A DNA stretch of 64,000 nucleotides from Odontocerum albicorne (Eukaryota > Arthropoda > Insecta > Trichoptera > Odontoceridae): contig OX463849.1 of the NCBI GenBank assembly GCA_949825065.1, positions 44,767,561 through 44,831,560 on the forward strand, read 5' to 3'. The notes beneath the pieces are model-generated. The model had not been told where the DNA came from. It saw only the letters and a program-made list of their open reading frames with translations, and ran no database searches. Positions 1-10,343 of the stretch are shown piece after piece. Within the stretch, counting starts at the first letter, position 1. Every line of letters starts with the position of its first letter. The translations under genes and the position numbers were made by a program.

Positions 1-369
1 AAGCTGCCCTCATTAGCTACCGTGTAAAGTTGCCCTCATTTTTGACATTTTGCATAGCTTTCATTATTTTAACAGACAGATTCTCTGTTTATTGGTAGAT
101 TTGGGTAAAGAGCATTTTTTTTATTTTAGCAATAATACATTTTTATTTTTTATTTCCGATTTTCATGTAAATGGGTTTCATGGGTTTTAAGTCAAGCGAT
201 TTTCCTTAGTTAACACAATGCTCTCCACTAGCTATGTTCATTGCATTAAAGAAAGTACTTTTTTGGATTCCTTTTATGGACAAAACTGCCGAAAAAGTAC
301 GATTCCCAGAAAAATCTAGACATCGGTCTTTTAAAATCTCTCATGCAACAATGCATTAGGATATTGAAA
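1..369. other. unassigned AT-rich flank
   Basis: AT-rich sequence without a credible coding region or recognised repeat. It may include the decayed 5' part of the mariner that follows, but I cannot show that. Confidence 0.4.
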
Positions 370-799
370 ATATTGTACTAGCTGTGAAAATATTGTGCAC
401 GACAATGCCAGACCACACACGGCCAACGCCACGAAGGAACTGCTCGCCTCGTTTAAATGGGATGTCCTGAACCATCCCGCGCATTCCCCTGACCTAGCAC
501 CTTCAGATTACTATCTCTTTACCTCCCTGAAGCTGCACATGGGTGGAAAAAGGTTTTCAGCCGACGAGGAGGTAAAGGAGGAGGTGGAGAAGTGGACGGA
601 GGAGTTGGTGGGAAACTACTTCGAGGAAGGCATCAAAAAGTTGATACCCCGCTTCACCACCTGCGTTGAGAGGAATGGCGACTATGTCGAAAAATAGCTT
701 ACATATGTGCTACGGTAACCACGTAATTTTTTTGTTTAAATAAAAAAAATTGTAACCTACCAAAATTCAGTACACTTACTTTCTGGATATGCCTCGTAC
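370..799 (+). pseudogene. mariner transposase C-terminal remnant with 3' terminus
   Basis: The frame 395-697 encodes the C-terminal third of a mariner transposase: HDNARPHTA, then HSPDLAPSDYYLF, with 34 residues between the two aspartates (DD34D). It ends in a RNGDYVEK-like tail typical of the family. The N-terminal DNA-binding half and the first catalytic aspartate are missing. The sequence near 775-799 (ttactttctggatatgcctc) looks like a mariner 3' inverted repeat. This subfamily differs from the two tandem mariners at 42.9-45.5 kb. It is a dead 5'-truncated copy. Confidence 0.85.
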
Positions 800-894
800 A
801 TGAATCGAGCATATTTTCTTGTTGAGTAATAAAAATGTATTTCATCACGTTAATTAGATTTTGTATTTCTGCCATATAGCAATCTCTTCTGACT

Positions 895-1140
895 TACCAA
901 AATATATTCTTCTTTCGTATGGTACCCTTCAACATATCGGACACATTGAAGAGCGTGATCAGGAGATGATTTTGTCTTTGACCCCAATAATTGAGCCTCA
1001 TTGTTTGAAATCACCGGAGTAGGCACGGGTCATTGCATGTTTTTTTGTCAATACTACCAAACGTGAAGAGTAAACAACACTCGCACTCGTCAAGAGCGTG
1101 CGAGTATCGTTACCAGACGAACGCTTTTTCCAAAATAGAA
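895..1140 (+). repeat. dispersed repeat, copy 1
   Basis: This stretch starts with 'attcttctttcgtatggta' and is recognisably similar to 3,110-3,350 (shared order of motifs: ttctttcgtatggta, catatc, gcgtg.tcaggag, attgtctt.gacc, ggcacgg, cattgca). Two diverged copies about 2.2 kb apart in the same orientation indicate an old interspersed repeat of unknown class. Confidence 0.6.
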
Positions 1141-1241
1141 CACTTTAAATAATATTTTCGGTCACCATCGGAAAAAGAACCCAAAACCCCCAAATAGAAG
1201 TTTAGCTTCTTACCAACATCATATCGACTAGGTCATGGATG

Positions 1242-1588
1242 TTGAATTATAATTCCATTCTATTGATCCGACCATACTTTTCTCGATCGTCCCCTATCAT
1301 GCATATGCTTGAATTATAATTCCATTCTATTGATCCGACCATACTTTTCTCGATCGTCCCCTATCATGCATATGCTTGAATTATAATTCCATTCTATTGA
1401 TCCGACCATACTTTTCTCGATCGTCCCCTATCATGCATATGCTTGAATTATAATTCCATTCTATTGATCCGACCATACTTTTCTCGATCGTCCCCTATCA
1501 TGCATATGCTTGAATTATAATTCCATTCTATTGATCCGACCATACTTTTCTCGATCGTCCCCTATCATGCATATGCTTGAATTATAAT
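1242..1588. repeat. 67-bp tandem repeat, about 5 copies
   Basis: The unit begins 'ttgaattataattccattc' and recurs at 1242, 1309, 1376, 1443 and 1510, with a partial sixth start at 1577. Visible copies are identical, implying recent expansion or homogenisation. Each unit carries the short palindrome atgcat. No coding frame is supported. Confidence 0.95.
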
Positions 1589-1643
1589 TTTTTAAATTCA
1601 ATATTTTATCACCCATCCGTTCAACATGTCCAAACCACCTTTA

Positions 1644-1880
1644 TTACCTTACTTTACACATACATTTTAGCTCACATTCTTCCTTAATAATTATAGAACA
1701 TGTACTCGTATTCTTAGTGCACGTATTTCCATTGCATTTATAGTACTTGGCATTTTCATTCATTTTCCACATCCACGTTTGAGTCTCATACATCAATTTT
1801 GGTACTAAAACACTGTTGAGAAACACACTTTTAGCAGGTCGGGTGAATATTATTTGGTTTGTCTTAATAGTAAAGATCAT
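1644..1880 (-). pseudogene. RTE-like LINE ORF2 fragment
   Basis: The minus-strand frame contains LVPKLMYETQTWMWKMNE, which resembles the conserved C-terminal segment after the reverse transcriptase fingers of RTE-like LINEs (usual form 'LVPxLLYGxETWxW'). It is short and ends soon after. It belongs with the other RTE-like scraps at 4.5, 5.6-6.1, 36.2, 38.3 and 40.3 kb. Confidence 0.6.
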
Positions 1881-1888
1881 AAAATATA

Positions 1889-2308
1889 TATTTTACTTGT
1901 AAGATCTTTAGGAGTTCGTATCGCATTTAAGGGCTCAAAGCTTCAAGCTCGTCGCAGTTCTCATCTTCAGAGCTTGTTGGTTATCAACTTCGTTATCAAA
2001 TGAAAACTTACGGAAATATATTATAGTATATCCATATATTATGTAGCACGTATAAGACACAATTGGTTTTAATCAATTTTAAAAAGCATTATAAGGAAAA
2101 AAAACACATATTTAAATTGGTTTTTACTTCAGTTTGATTACAACTTCTATTTGAATTAAATCCCTAAACATTATTAATACATGATTATTTATGTGTTTGG
2201 TTGGAAGAAATATCCATTTGGCAATAAATCCGCTTAATTGTACATTGATTATGATTAAATAAATACTGTATAAAAACAAGTCTTAAAATGTCAAAATTTA
2301 ATTTTGTT
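1889..2308. other. unassigned AT-rich spacer
   Basis: AT-rich, no open frame of note, no repeat recognised. Confidence 0.4.
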
Positions 2309-2434
2309 ATATTTGTCTAATGCCCAAGAACACTCTTGGTGATTGTTATAATATATTTGTCTAATGCCCAAGAACACTCTTGGTGATTGTTATAATATAT
2401 TTGTCTAATGCCCAAGAACACTCTTGGTGATTGA
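2309..2434. repeat. 44-bp tandem repeat with internal hairpin, about 3 copies
   Basis: Unit 'atatttgtctaatgcccaag...' recurs at 2309, 2353 and 2397 (last copy partial). Each unit contains a near-perfect hairpin CCAAGA-acac-TCTTGG. Copies are identical where they overlap. Confidence 0.9.
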
Positions 2435-3109
2435 ACGGCAAAAAAACAAAAAAGGAGAGGAAATAAAATTTTGTTTTTAATTACAAATTACAAACGATGT
2501 TTAAAGTGTCATTTTTTTGATAACCATTATGTATTGAAAATAGTTGAAAAAAAAAATATTCACCTGTGATAATAACCATCGAAGCGGTCTTTTCGGGTTT
2601 CCTTCGGTATGCATTTGTGGCTTTTAATTCTTAATTCAACTTTAAAACCTGTATTTAGTTCAATTTGATTCAGTTTTAAATTGTCTTTTCAGATCAACAA
2701 AGAACTAGTTAAGTTCAATCTTGAATTCTTAGTTCCATTTGAAATACGAATCCAAATTCAAAATGATTGAGCGCGAAATATATTGGTGGCAAAAAATATT
2801 GCAAGTACCAATATTTTTTAAAACTTCAAAACATTTTCACATAATCGCTTTCTGAATCTACTGTTACGTCAACTTGTACCGGTTCATAAACGAAAGTAAG
2901 GTAAATATCGAATAACGTCCGCCTATTGAGATATCTATAGATGAACTAACTCTCGAGGATTGAGGGGACTGTTTTGCGAATTATTATACGAGTACGAGTA
3001 TAACAATACATATCTCTCTTTACGGAATTTGTCTACATGAAAATGGAAAAATTGGACGAATTCGCTTTATCGTTAAATTTAAAATATTCAATTTGTGTTT
3101 TTGTAATTA
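2435..3109. other. unassigned AT-rich spacer
   Basis: No credible ORF or recognised element; mostly AT-rich with short poly-A and poly-T tracts. Confidence 0.4.
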
Positions 3110-3350
3110 TTTTTCTTCTTTCGTATGGTATCTTTCAGCATATCCAAATTGATGATTCCAACATATTAAAAAGCGTGGACAGGAGGCAATATTGTCTTCG
3201 ACCGCAGTAATCGAACCTTCGGATTTCTCACTCACCAGGAGTTGGCACGGAACATGCAGTTTATCATTTCATTGTAACACTAATGCAAATGAAAAGACAA
3301 CACGCGCATATGTAATTGTGCGTGCATGTATTACCTGATAAACCTTTTTA
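3110..3350 (+). repeat. dispersed repeat, copy 2
   Basis: Diverged partner of the repeat at 895-1140, same orientation. See that entry for the shared motif order. Confidence 0.6.
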
Positions 3351-3513
3351 CCACACTGGGATCATTTTTGGGTATTGTTTTGTATTACACTTTCGTTGTA
3401 TACAGTGCTATATGGCAAGTTTATTTCCTTGTGGCAATATATTCCAGCCAACCAAAAATATGTTAAAGAGGCCTGAAGGGAAAACCAGACTGAAATCCTT
3501 TTAAAAACATCTT

Positions 3514-3586
3514 GGTTCTAACGGGAATCGAACCCGTAACCTCCGGGCTGGGAGACGAACGTCTTACCAACTAGGCCACGGAGGTC
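3514..3586 (-). repeat. tRNA-like sequence, probable SINE head
   Basis: On the minus strand this 73-nt stretch has an A box (TGGCCTAGTTGG) and a perfect B box (GGTTCGATTCC), with a good T-arm (ACGGG/CCCGT). The acceptor stem does not pair (GACCTCC against TAGAACC) and the D stem is poor. It therefore reads as a tRNA-derived SINE promoter, not a functional tRNA. A partial echo of its first 20 nt lies at about 3,670-3,690. Confidence 0.6.
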
Positions 3587-3843
3587 GTCATCGTGTATCA
3601 AAACTGAAATATAATCGTGGATCAAAACTGAAATCCTCGGGTGAATATCAAGGTTTTTACCGACTACTCGTAGGCCATGGAGGTCGTCGAAGGGTTTTTT
3701 TTTAATTTGCGGCTGAGAATATTATTAGATTAGAAAAAAAGAAGAAGACGACGCGGTGATTGTGTACACGGAAAATAAGTATCTACCAGAATCTGGTAAG
3801 GATCTTCAAAAAAATCTTTTCAGTGGTTTTGTATTTGAAAGTT

Positions 3844-4273
3844 CTTATCTCGTCTACTTCCCACTTTGTTGCACCAGGAACAGAGGTGCCACAAAACGCT
3901 GTTACTATATCTGACAAACTGAACGTGTACTTATCTCGTCTACTTCCCACTTTGTTGCACCAGGAACAGAGGTGCCACAAAACGCTGTTACTATATCTGA
4001 CAAACTGAACGTGTACTTATCTCGTCTACTTCCCACTTTGTTGCACCAGGAACAGAGGTGCCACAAAACGCTGTTACTATATCTGACAAACTGAACGTGT
4101 ACTTATCTCGTCTACTTCCCACTTTGTTGCACCAGGAACAGAGGTGCCACAAAACGCTGTTACTATATCTGACAAACTGAACGTGTACTTATCTCGTCTA
4201 CTTCCCACTTTGTTGCACCAGGAACAGAGGTGCCACAAAACGCTGTTACTATATCTGACAAACTGAACGTGTA
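3844..4273. repeat. 86-bp tandem repeat, 5 copies
   Basis: Unit 'cttatctcgtctacttccca...' recurs exactly every 86 bp (3844, 3930, 4016, 4102, 4188). The copies appear identical. Because 86 is not a multiple of 3, open frames through it are artefacts. Confidence 0.95.
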
Positions 4274-4504
4274 CTCGTACTATATATGGACTTATCTGAC
4301 GGAGGTTTATAAGTTTGCATATTATTTTATAAATAAATAATAAATAATCATACATATTAATATATTTTTTACTGTATATGAAAAATATTTTTTCTGTTGT
4401 TTGTATTAAAAAAAATGTTTATTTTTTTATTTTTGCTTCATTCAATGTAGGTATCATAAATTTATTTGGAGCTAACTAACTCGATTAATCTAGGTAAAAA
4501 CATT
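4274..4504. other. unassigned AT-rich spacer
   Basis: AT-rich, no ORF or recognised repeat. Confidence 0.4.
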
Positions 4505-4885
4505 GATGTGTTGGAGTGAAACATGGATGTGGAAAATTTATGAAAGTAGCCGAATAAATGCTATGGAAATGGATACAATGAGAAGAATATGTGGTGTGTC
4601 GATGTATGATAGAATAATAACAGTGATATATTAAATAGGGTGAAAAATACCACACTGAGGTTGTTTGGAGATGATGAACGGATGCGTGACGAAAGCGATT
4701 GTATAATGCAAGTAGGAGTTGAAGTAGTGGTAGAGGACGACCGAGATACGTTAAGTTAGACTAATTCAATGAAATTTTAAAAGAAAGGTCAGGAGTAAGA
4801 GAAACAGAAGAAATAGGTGAGATATATGAATGCGGAGAGCTCTGTTCTCTCTGTCTACCTCAAGAAAAATAGCGTGATGCTATGT
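4505..4885 (+). pseudogene. RTE-like LINE 3' remnant
   Basis: Broken plus-strand frames recall the RTE-like C-terminus (WMWKIYESRINAMEMDTMRR, then a GRGRP-like segment). It ends in 'ctctgttctctctgtctacc...gtgatgctatg', the same 3' terminus seen at 5,610, 36,400, 38,440 and 40,700. Multiple stops and frameshifts make it an old fragment. Confidence 0.6.
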
Positions 4886-4889
4886 TTGT

Positions 4890-5604
4890 AAATTAAATCG
4901 ATACGTTTAACTTAATTAAAACGCATTTCTTTCTGAAAGCGAGGTTTTGGTGTACTCGTGCCTTATGAGGATTATAACACGAGTATAATGTGTTATTGTG
5001 TGATAGAATTATGTACGAGTATCTGTGAATCGTCTAATATTCTATTAGAACAGGAAACTGAAAATTAACTTATATTTGATGACACTGACAGATTGTATGT
5101 AATGCACATGTTTGTAATCGGGGGATTTGTTTTCTTTAGTAATCAGTGCGTATAATGTTACCTTGAATAATAATATTATATAAGATATAATTTATAAACC
5201 ATCTAAATAACAATAATTGGATATCTACTCGTAAGATGTAATCCATCGTGTGAATATACGACGCTGTAACGTAAACACACAGATATGATAAATGTAAAGA
5301 GGATATTATGGGATGGGGTTGTCAATTTCTTTAAATTGGTGCAGCTCGCCAAGAATAATAGCCAATTATTGACTCACGCGGAACACGCCACCAATTAGGA
5401 TTCAAATTGTCAAATAAATGAGTTTTTTCAACATAGAAATTAAATAAAAATATCAATCCATTTGTTTCATGTTCACTTGTCCTCAGTAAAGATACACACA
5501 GACACCGACTCGTACTTTACAGGGATCTTGACAAAGTACTGGCAGGTAACAAACACAAATCCACAAAATTTGAGTGTACATATGATTATTGTCAGCTGTC
5601 TTGT
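4890..5604. other. unassigned AT-rich spacer
   Basis: No supported gene. Contains scattered 'actcgta/tacgagt' words that recur through the non-histone parts of the window. Confidence 0.35.
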
Positions 5605-6155
5605 ACATACATACTCGTATTATCACACGGTGTCCCTTGCGGTGTAGGCAGAGAGAACAAATCTCCAAACTTTTCTATCCAATCACACAACTTTCGCTTC
5701 CTCCACATTTGTGTATCTCGTCATGCGCAATCTGTTATTCTTCATACTTTTCACTTTATCTTCTTTCTAAATCTGGTTCAATGCATCCAGTCACGTTTTC
5801 CTCAGTCTACCTCTTTCCCGCACACCTTGCACTTCTGCCTTGAATACTCGCTTAGTCATTCTTTCGTCATTCATTCTCTCCACACGTCCAAATTTCTTCA
5901 TCTTAATTAAAACATACATTTTATCCAAATATTTTTTTAAAAGAAAAGTATGTTCAAAGTCATAGGTATCCTTATATCCTCGAATAGTAGATGGACAAAA
6001 TGCCTGTCATTCGAGGAGAGTAGTACAGCACGGGGTTTGAACCAGTCCAGCGCGTTATCGCGCGGCCATGCACCTCTACATTAATTTCTGATGTCTTCGT
6101 CCGCCTTCTTTCATACATTGTTAATCCACAAACTTTCCTTAGTGCACGCATCACT
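5605..6155 (-). pseudogene. RTE-like LINE 3' remnant, minus strand
   Basis: Reading the minus strand, a frame around 5,840-6,150 recalls the RTE-like C-terminal region (MYERRRTK, then KFGRVERMNDERMTKRVF-like words). The segment ends near 5,610 in the 'ctctgcctacaccgcaaggg...' terminus shared by the other copies. It is frameshifted and incomplete. Confidence 0.6.
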
Positions 6156-6983
6156 TCAGCATTAATCTTACTTTTACAACTACAATATATTTGTCATGTA
6201 AAATAAATAAAATACCAACCCTTGAATTCCTATGGCAAGGAGTTCAAACAACTATTGTACAATTGATCAGTTTAAATCCAGTACAGCTGTCGTTCGCATT
6301 TGAATACACGCGTATAGCTGTTTTACTAATACCTAATCTAACGGGCGAGGCCACCGCCTTCCTATCATTATTTGTCATATTTATTATATTATTAATCTGT
6401 TAATAATGATGTGTTCGAATCCTGAGTTAAAGCGTCCTCGAGGAGAGTCCATCCTCTTAACGGCGCTGCATAAATTATCCTTGTATTATTATTATTATTA
6501 TATTGATCCTATATTGTTGGAAGCGTGGAAGGACGACACACAAGATAAATAGTCTCAATGCTTTGAACTGACCACGTGATGACGCAATAGGACTACCCTT
6601 AACGACTGCCCTTCATACTGCGGAGTGCAAAGATGGATGGAGACAGGTCTGTACCGGACAGGTACAAAGACTGTAGATAGGGCGATGGTTGCTGCAGTGC
6701 CTGAAGAATCCAGTTCGCGGAGTCAAGCGTAAATCACCAAAAATTAATTAATTAATTTTCGGCGAAATATTCTTGCGTCGAATGCGCCTCTGAACTTGTG
6801 GGCGGAGCTTGTTCCGGCGTATTCAGAGCGCTGTCCAGACGGTGTCAGGGACGGACTCGGGACGATAATTCCGGCGAAAACGAAGATGATCGAGAGAGAT
6901 TCCTCTGTAGAACTTGGAGAAGGTTGAGAAATGAAACGTAGTCAGACGATTGAAGAGAAGTAGTAGCGATGTTTAGAAGTATT
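6156..6983. other. unassigned sequence left of the A1 element
   Basis: Mixed sequence without a credible ORF. The segment 6,590-6,640 (actacccttaacgactgccc) resembles part of a repeat also seen at about 35,905 and 38,945. 6,740-6,983 is less AT-rich and unrecognised; it does not match any histone spacer in this window. Confidence 0.4.
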
Positions 6984-6997
6984 TATTTTGTTATACT
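6984..6997. repeat. left target-site duplication of A1
   Basis: The 14-mer tattttgttatact here and tattttgctatact at 9907-9920 flank A1, differing at one base. This is the expected signature of target-primed insertion. Confidence 0.65.
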
Positions 6998-9906
6998 AGT
7001 GATTGATAATTTGTTTGGAGTTTCGGTCCGATGGTAGGACACCTTACTCCTTCATCGGATAAGTTCTGACTGTTTTGATATTTTGGAAATTTTGGATCTT
7101 TTTAGGAATCGGGAAAGGATAGGTTTGTGAGTTTTTATGGATGATTATGAGAAATTATAAAACGATTAAATACATAAATAAATGTGATAATATATACATA
7201 ATATTACATAAGAATATACATTTAGTTGTGGAGTCACACGCGAATATATTGAGTGGGTGAAAAATAATGGTTATGAATAAAATATAGTATGTAAGTGAAT
7301 ATAGTATGTATATATATAGGTAATTAAGTGGATAAGGAGACGTGTGTGACTTATATAAATATATTAAAAATGTAAATAATGTTTATTGGAAGTGGTAAAT
7401 ACGGTTGCCTAAGGGGGTAAACTGTCTTGCGGAGGAGCTGTCGATGACGGGGTGTCCAGAGTGACAATCGGTGGGTCATTTGGGGGGATGATTACGGTTA
7501 AGGAGGGGGGGATTGGAGGGGTGTTTCGTAATATTGATTTCGGGCGAGTGTGTCTGAATCTGGTGTTCGCGCTGTAGTTATCTAAGGATTTTATGATTGG
7601 GTTGGGATGACAGGATACAGAGCTGTAAAACCTCTCGGCCAGAGCGCGCATATGTTCGGGGATGGTATGTAGTTTGATATCCGCGTGGAGTCTAGAGTTA
7701 CGTACTATGTAGGGTGCTTTTAAGATTATGCGGAGGGCTTTGTTTTGAATGACTTGAATGTGATGTAGAGTTGATTTCTTCGCGTGGCCCCAGACCGGAA
7801 GGGCGTAAGTCAGTTGAGGTCTGATGATCGCTTTATAGAGATGGAGTTTAGTGCGCGGGCTCAGTTTGCTGTGTTTGCAGATCAAGGGATATAATGATTT
7901 GAGTGTTCCGTGAGCTTTTGATTTTATATTATGGGCGTGTTTGTACCACGAGAGTTTACTATCCAAGGTGAGGCCTAAGTATTTCACGTGTTTCGTCCAT
8001 GGGACGCTCTGGCCGAAGAGTTTAAGAGTTCTGACGGGTTCGATATATCTGCGTGAGAAGCGGACAGCGGTGCTTTTGGTAGGATTAATTTTGATCTTCC
8101 ATTTGGTGCACCAGTGCTCCAAAATGGGAATGAAGTCTTGCAGTCTATCGTGGGAATCGGACTCATATTTCGATGAAGAGAGGAAGGCTGTGTCGTCAGC
8201 GTATTGCGCGGTGATACAATGTGTGCGTGAAAATTGAGGCATATCGCTCGTGTATATGTTATACAGGATAGGGGACAGCAGTGCACCTTGGGGTACTCCT
8301 GCCAGAATGGGGCGTGGGGATGAGTTTATGCCGTCTATTTTGACGGAGAAGGAGCGATTTTCGAGGAATGATGCGATGATTTGCACTAGTCTGAGGGGAA
8401 TACCTGACTTGTGCAGTTTGAATATGAGTCCGTTATGCCAGACTGTGTCGAAGGCTTTCGCCACGTCTAGTGAAAGGAGGGTCGTGAGGCCTTTGGCTCT
8501 GAAGGATTTGATTATGTGTTCTACAACGCGAAGAAGCTGATGGCTGGTAGAGTGTAATGGCCTAAATCCGTGTTGCGAATCTGGGATGATGTTGCGTGAG
8601 TAAGTTTCGGTGGAGAGACGTTCGAGGATTAATTTCTCGAGCACTTTACCTAGAGTCGGGAGCAGGCTGATCGGTCTGTGATTTTCGGGGATAATGTGGC
8701 TTTTACCCGGTTTGGGGAACATGATGACGTCGGCGTTTTTGAAAGGGGTCGGAAAGAATTTATGTCGAAGGCAGGCATTGTAGATGGCAGTAAGGGCGTA
8801 AATGGCTTTTTTCGGGAGTTTTTTCAAGGTGAGATTATTGATTTTATCGGGGCCGGGTGCTTTTTTATTAATGAGATTTTTAATGATAGATTGTATTTCT
8901 ATCGGTGAGAAGAAGTCTGTGGTGGGGGGGGTTTGCTCATTTAATATGTCGACGACTGCATTGTCGACTATTATTGAGTGAGAGGGGTCAGAGAGGTCTG
9001 CATTAGGCGAGAATATGTTTGCTAGAGAGTCAGCAAAGGTCTCTGCGCGGTCGCGAGCAGAGAAAACGGGGCCATTTGGTCCTTGAAGAGAGCTGGGTCG
9101 GGAGGGCGTATTTCTAAGGCAGCGCGTTAATTTCCATTTGAGTCCATCATTATATTCGAGGGACTCGACGAAGTCTGACCATTTGTCATTGCGGAGTTGC
9201 TGTAGGAGGTGTTTGATTTTTTTGACTAGTCTGTTGTAGTCGGTCTTATAAGAGGGGACAGCTGTGTTTTGCCACAGTTTTCTGGCTTTGTTTTTTTCCA
9301 TAATCAGTATTTTGATATGTGAAGGAAGGGGAAGTTCGGGTTTATCGGCTGGTCTCTCTTTTGAAGAGGATGTGAGAGCGGATTTGATGGTGGCTGTGAA
9401 GTCATTTATAGCGGCGTCTATGGAGTTCGTGTCGGGGAAAGTTGTCGGTATTTTGATGCTGCTGTCGACGTTAATAGCGAAATCGCTCCACGAGGTGATG
9501 TGTCGCGGAGGGGCTGATGGCGAGAAGGGTGGGAAGCCATCCGTCAGTAGAAGTAATACCGGGTAGTGATCGGATTGAAGTTGGTGAACAGTCGTGAGAT
9601 CTGTTTGATAGGGAATGTCGTTATGGACTATGATGTCGATGACATCGGGGCGATGATTGTCTCTTAGTGGATAGATGGTGGGAGACGTGGGTCCTTCCAC
9701 GAAGTATCTTTTGCGGGAGGAAATTTCATCGAGTATTCTGCCGTGAGTGTTGGGAGTGCGGCTGTGCCAGAAGTGGTGTTTAGCATTTAGATCTCCCGCC
9801 ATGATGGTGGGGATATTGTCTGCGAGGAATGAGTCAAGTTTAGACTCGACAAGTGGGGAGGTAGGTGGAAGATAAGTCGCGCAAAGTTTAAGGGGGCCGT
9901 GATTGG
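6998..9906 (-). mobile_element. Jockey-like LINE A1, 5'-truncated
   Basis: Minus-strand copy of family A covering the 3' UTR and most of ORF2. Its 5' end breaks at 9,906, inside the endonuclease domain, compared with A2. The 3' UTR (6,998-7,408) carries the hairpin shared by all family A copies (7,027-7,059). Flanked by a 14-bp near-perfect duplication. Very similar to A2 throughout, so insertion is recent. It lacks ORF1 and the promoter. Confidence 0.9.
7409..9906 (-). pseudogene. ORF2 of A1 (endonuclease-reverse transcriptase), N-terminally truncated
   Basis: The open frame runs from the break at 9,906 to the stop at 7,409 without interruption; the first internal Met is at 9,802 (MAGDLNAKHHFW). 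Missing are the first ~100 residues of the apurinic-like endonuclease, including the FWNANG and TET motifs. Present are the GDLN motif, the SDH motif, and the reverse transcriptase with VPQG and YADD. No RNase H domain follows, as is usual for the Jockey clade. It cannot make a full protein unless it uses an upstream start. Confidence 0.9.
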
Positions 9907-9920
9907 TATTTTGCTATACT
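9907..9920. repeat. right target-site duplication of A1, abutting A2
   Basis: Copy of the 14-mer at 6984-6997 with one mismatch. It sits directly between the truncated 5' end of A1 and the 3' end of A2. Confidence 0.65.
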
Positions 9921-10343
9921 AGTGGTTGATAACTTGTTTGGAGTTTCGGTCCGATGGTAGGACACCTTACTCCTTCATCGGATAAGTTCTGACTGTTTTG
10001 ATATTTTGGAAATTTTGGATCTTTTTAGGAGTCGGGAAAGGATAGGTTTGTGGTAAATGTTTTGATTTTATGAATGATTATGAGAAATTATAAAACGATT
10101 AAATACATAAATAAATGTGATAGTATATACATAATATTACATAAGAATATACATTTAGTTGTGTCGTCACACACGAATATATTGAATGGGTGAAAAATAA
10201 TGGTTATGAATAAAATATAGTACGAAAGTGAATATAGTATGTAAATATATATAGGTAATTAAGTGGATAAGGAGACGTGTGTGACTTATATAAATATATT
10301 AAAAATGTAAAAAATGTTTATTGAAGGTGGTAAATGCGGTTGC

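Noticed and set aside
3514..3586. Functional tRNA gene
   Set aside because: A and B boxes and T-arm are good, but the acceptor stem and D stem do not pair; better explained as a tRNA-derived SINE head.
1242..4273. CRISPR-like array
   Set aside because: The repeats are contiguous tandem units with no unique spacers, in an insect genome.
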